Source: Streptomyces sp. ISL-87
Lineage (GTDB): Bacteria; Actinomycetota; Actinomycetes; Streptomycetales; Streptomycetaceae
Reading direction: 5' to 3'
Assembly: GCF_018614095.1 (NCBI RefSeq)
Contig: NZ_JAGGOY010000035.1
Span: forward strand, 7,295-71,294
Length of the DNA: 64,000 nt
The notes under the pieces were generated by a model, which was not told the DNA's origin, did not search any database, and worked only from the letters and a program-made list of their open reading frames with translations. The position numbers and the translations under genes were made by a program. Positions 62,048-64,000 of the stretch are shown piece after piece; the stretch's first letter is position 1; the number at the start of each line of letters is the position of its first letter.

Positions 62048-62803
62048 ATGACCGATGCGGACGGCCACTTCTCGAAGCAGGTGGCAGAGCGGTACGACGA
62101 TGCCCAGGGACCCCAGTTCCAGAAGGAGGTCATCGAGCAGACCGTGGATCTCCTCGCGGAACTCGCGGGGGACGGCAGGGCCCTGGAGCTGGGAATCGGG
62201 ACGGGGCGCATCGCGCTGCCGCTGGCCCGGCGGGGCGTCCCGGTTCACGGCATCGACATGTCCCGGGCGATGGTGGACCGCATGCGCGCCAAGCCGGGCG
62301 GTGAGCGGATCGGCGTGTCGATCGGCGATTTCGCCGGGACGACGGTGGACACGACGGCCGATGGGCCCTTCTCCCTGGCCTACCTCGTCTTCAACACCAT
62401 CATGAACCTGACGAGCCAGGAGGCCCAGGTCGCCTGCTTCCGCAACGCCGCCGAGCACCTGGCGCCCGGGGGCTGTTTCGTCGTCGAGGTGCTGGTCCCG
62501 GAGCTCCGCAAGATCCCGGCCGGGCAGAACATCGTCCCGTTCCGCACCGGTCCGCGCGAGTGGGCCTACACCGTCTACGACACCGTCACCCAGGACGCGA
62601 CCTGCCACTACATCGAGATCGCGGAAGATGGCCACGGCGAAGCCAGGACGATCCCCTTCCGCTACGTCTGGCCCGCGGAGCTGGACCTGATGGCCCAGCT
62701 CGCCGGCCTGCGGCTGCGTGACCGCTGGGACGGCTGGACGCGCCTGCCCTTCACCGAGGACAGCGCCCAGCACGTCTCCGTCTGGGAGAAGCCGATCAGC
62801 TGA
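62048..62803 (+). CDS. Class I SAM-dependent methyltransferase (intact copy)
   Basis: A 251-residue methyltransferase. Motif I is ALELGIGTGRIALPLA at about residue 42, with HGIDMSRAMVDRM after it (acidic loop Asp), and SLAYLVFNTIMNLTSQ in motif IV; the C-terminal half is a beta-rich lid (YVWPAELDLMAQLAGL). Substrate unknown. It is the undamaged homologue of the frameshifted copy at 15683. ATG 62048 is shared between copies. It is followed at once by a terminator, so transcribed alone. Confidence 0.9.
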   Translation: MTDADGHFSKQVAERYDDAQGPQFQKEVIEQTVDLLAELAGDGRALELGIGTGRIALPLARRGVPVHGIDMSRAMVDRMRAKPGGERIGVSIGDFAGTTVDTTADGPFSLAYLVFNTIMNLTSQEAQVACFRNAAEHLAPGGCFVVEVLVPELRKIPAGQNIVPFRTGPREWAYTVYDTVTQDATCHYIEIAEDGHGEARTIPFRYVWPAELDLMAQLAGLRLRDRWDGWTRLPFTEDSAQHVSVWEKPIS

Positions 62804-62852
62804 CCCCGGGAGAAGGGGCCGGGTGCTCGTCGAGCGCCCCCTTCTCCCGGGG
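62804..62852 (+). terminator. Hairpin terminator after the methyltransferase
   Basis: CCCCGGGAGAAGGGG (62804-62818) pairs perfectly with its complement at 62838-62852. It begins directly after the stop codon and is absent from the left copy of the repeat. Confidence 0.85.
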
Positions 62853-62933
62853 CGACCGGGGGTCGGCGTGATCAGCGGATGAGGTCCTGGGCGCGCTGCA
62901 GCTCCGGAGCGGGCGCGTGAGTGGGCCCTGCGC

Positions 62934-63680
62934 GTGGGGGGCGACTCGGAGCCCGCGCGCATACCGTCCACGGGCGGCATGCCTCCGGAGCCGTGGGAGT
63001 TTAGGAATCGACAGAGGGTCCTCAAGCGGCTGTTGCGTGAGGCCGACCGGCCCTGGGAGGGGCGGCCTCGGGTCGCGCTGCTGTCGGGGCCCACGGGCAG
63101 TGGCACCACTTCGGTGGCGCTCCGGCTCGCGGTCGAGGCGCGAGCGCTTTCCAGACGGCCAGTACTACGTCGACCTCCTCGGGCCCGAGGCCGTACGCCT
63201 CTGCCGACTCACGGCCTGCGGCGGCTGGCCGTCCGTCAGCGCGGCGATCGCCGCCGCTGCCGCCGGTATCGACGAGGAGGCCGCAGCTCGAGTGCTGGAC
63301 GAGGCCGTGGATGTGGGGATGGAGACCCTTTCCGATCTGCGCTACCGGTTCCGGCCCGACATCCGGCGGCAGTTGGCCAGGCCGCCGCGTCCGAGTACGG
63401 CGCCCAGGCGTGTTCGGACGCCGTGGACCGCGTACTCGACACGCTCCTCGTCCGCGTCCTGCACACTTCCCGCGCGGCCCTGCCGGAGAGTTGGCGCACC
63501 GAGCTGCCGGAGGAGTTCCCTGCCGGGTACGCGGCCGTGCAGGACGGCATCGCCGTCCTGGCGGCGGAAGTGACCGATGTGGCCCGGGCAGTCGTCGTCG
63601 CCGAGGAGCGCGGTCGGATCAGCACGGCGTTGTGGCTGGCCCGCGCCCTGTGGCCACGTCACAGCTGTTGTCGTTCCGAT
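62934..63680 (+). pseudogene. P-loop ATPase regulator (NB-ARC/AfsR-like), decayed
   Basis: Pieces of one protein are spread over two frames. The first has RNRQRVLKRLLREADR and the P-loop LLSGPTGSGTTSVALRL; near 63145 it shifts to FPDGQYYVDLLGPEAV and WPSVSAAIAAAAAGIDEE; near 63370-63390 it returns to the first frame with ACSDAVDRVLDTLLVRVLH and ISTALWLARALWPRH. This is the NB-ARC-like ATPase segment found in SARP/AfsR-type regulators and related proteins. At least two frameshifts and no intact ends: a dead gene. Confidence 0.6.
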
Positions 63681-63879
63681 CTTGAGGGGTGTGTGTCGAA
63701 CGGGAGTCTCGATCGGGTGATCGCGGCTGGCCTCGGGCATGAAGGCAGGGCCTCTTGGTAGCTCGGGGTTGCGAAGCCAACCGAGATCCAGGAGACCCTG
63801 TTGCCGCAGTTCTACGCGCTCGCCCCGGTGGACTTCAACTCAATGTCTCCGTCGTGTGATTGTGTCGCCCACCGGTTCG

Positions 63880-64000
63880 GAAACGCCGCCGATCATCCGG
63901 AACGTGTTCGGCGGTATCCCTCGGACATGACGGACGCGGAGTGGGCCGTGGTCCGGCCGCTGCCCGGCTGGCGCGACCACGCCCTGATCAAGGAGTTCCA
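63880..64000 (+). pseudogene. IS5/IS1182-like transposase remnant at window edge
   Basis: The frame contains RRYPSDMTDAEWAVVRPL, the usual N-terminus of Streptomyces IS5-type transposases (ATG 63927), then skips directly to RDHALIKEF, so an internal part of the N-terminal domain is missing. It runs off the window. Confidence 0.55.

Larger units (their letters stand above)
62013..62905 (+). repeat. Right copy of a long direct repeat (methyltransferase plus oxidoreductase tail)
   Basis: Matches 15650-16470. Besides the intact methyltransferase gene it retains, on the minus strand at 62905-62872, the last 10 codons of a Gfo/Idh/MocA oxidoreductase paralogue (ELQRAQDLIR then stop; the left copy has LQRAQDLIS). 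The remainder of that oxidoreductase is lost where the P-loop pseudogene begins. Confidence 0.8.

Noticed and set aside
62917..63573. 218-codon frame as an intact gene
   Set aside because: Only the middle part is protein-like; its flanking parts belong to another frame of the same decayed P-loop gene.

Overview
The window is high-GC actinobacterial DNA, almost certainly from a Streptomyces. The evidence is strong third-position GC, GTG starts, Shine-Dalgarno sites of the GGAGG type, and typical neighbours such as DUF6230/DUF6114 proteins, a Streptomyces-type CPxC small protein, TetM/OtrA-like GTPase and IS1380/IS21/IS110 relics. I see no rRNA or tRNA genes and no CRISPR array.

Layout. Positions 1-11.8 kb are ordinary chromosomal genes: thioredoxin, a flavin disulfide oxidoreductase, a metallophosphoesterase, a DUF2087 protein, a frameshifted secreted penicillin-acylase-family gene, a three-gene secreted/membrane operon, a MerR regulator, an RlmG-like rRNA methyltransferase, a TPR protein and a pirin. 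Positions 12-20 kb are an accessory junction: a NUDIX hydrolase, a CPxC protein, a broken Septu-like (PtuA ATPase / PtuB HNH) defence pair, a frameshifted methyltransferase copy, an oxidoreductase plus inositol-phosphatase-like pair, and an IS1380-type transposase with an internal stop. Positions 20.3-56.9 kb are a large biosynthetic gene cluster. Positions 57-64 kb are a graveyard of IS21, IS110 and IS5-like fragments, a FemAB/GNAT-like gene, a truncated SnoaL-like gene, an intact second copy of the methyltransferase and a decayed P-loop regulator.

The cluster is an unusually dispersed NRPS/PKS system. It contains two free-standing condensation enzymes, one free-standing adenylation enzyme, one free-standing carrier protein, an A-PCP didomain, an A-PCP-C protein, a KS-AT-ACP polyketide synthase and two type II thioesterases. 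Tailoring or precursor enzymes include two aminotransferases (one AvtA-like, one class III), a pyrimidine nucleoside phosphorylase, two TauD-type and one PhyH-type dioxygenase, a P450, an HSL-family hydrolase and a LamG-fold protein. An amino-sugar set is also present: a GT2 glycosyltransferase, a PIG-L deacetylase, a BadF/NagK-type kinase and a GH4 glycosidase. Likely self-protection comprises a TetM/OtrA-type ribosomal protection GTPase, an aminoglycoside-phosphotransferase-like kinase, an HAD phosphatase and an MFS exporter. The TetM-type gene suggests that the product, or a co-regulated stress, acts on the ribosome. I do not recognise the cluster as any characterised pathway. The product is inferred to be a peptide-polyketide hybrid, possibly carrying or transiently using a glucosamine unit.

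Transcription inside the cluster is by several units: VOC-thioesterase-AvtA (+); S9 peptidase-PCP-A-C (-); an eight-gene, mostly overlapping operon from 28.4 to 37.9 kb (+); the GTPase (-) divergent from the kinase (+); and PKS (-) divergent from NRPS-P450-GH4-kinase-PhyH (+). No pathway-specific regulator is visible.
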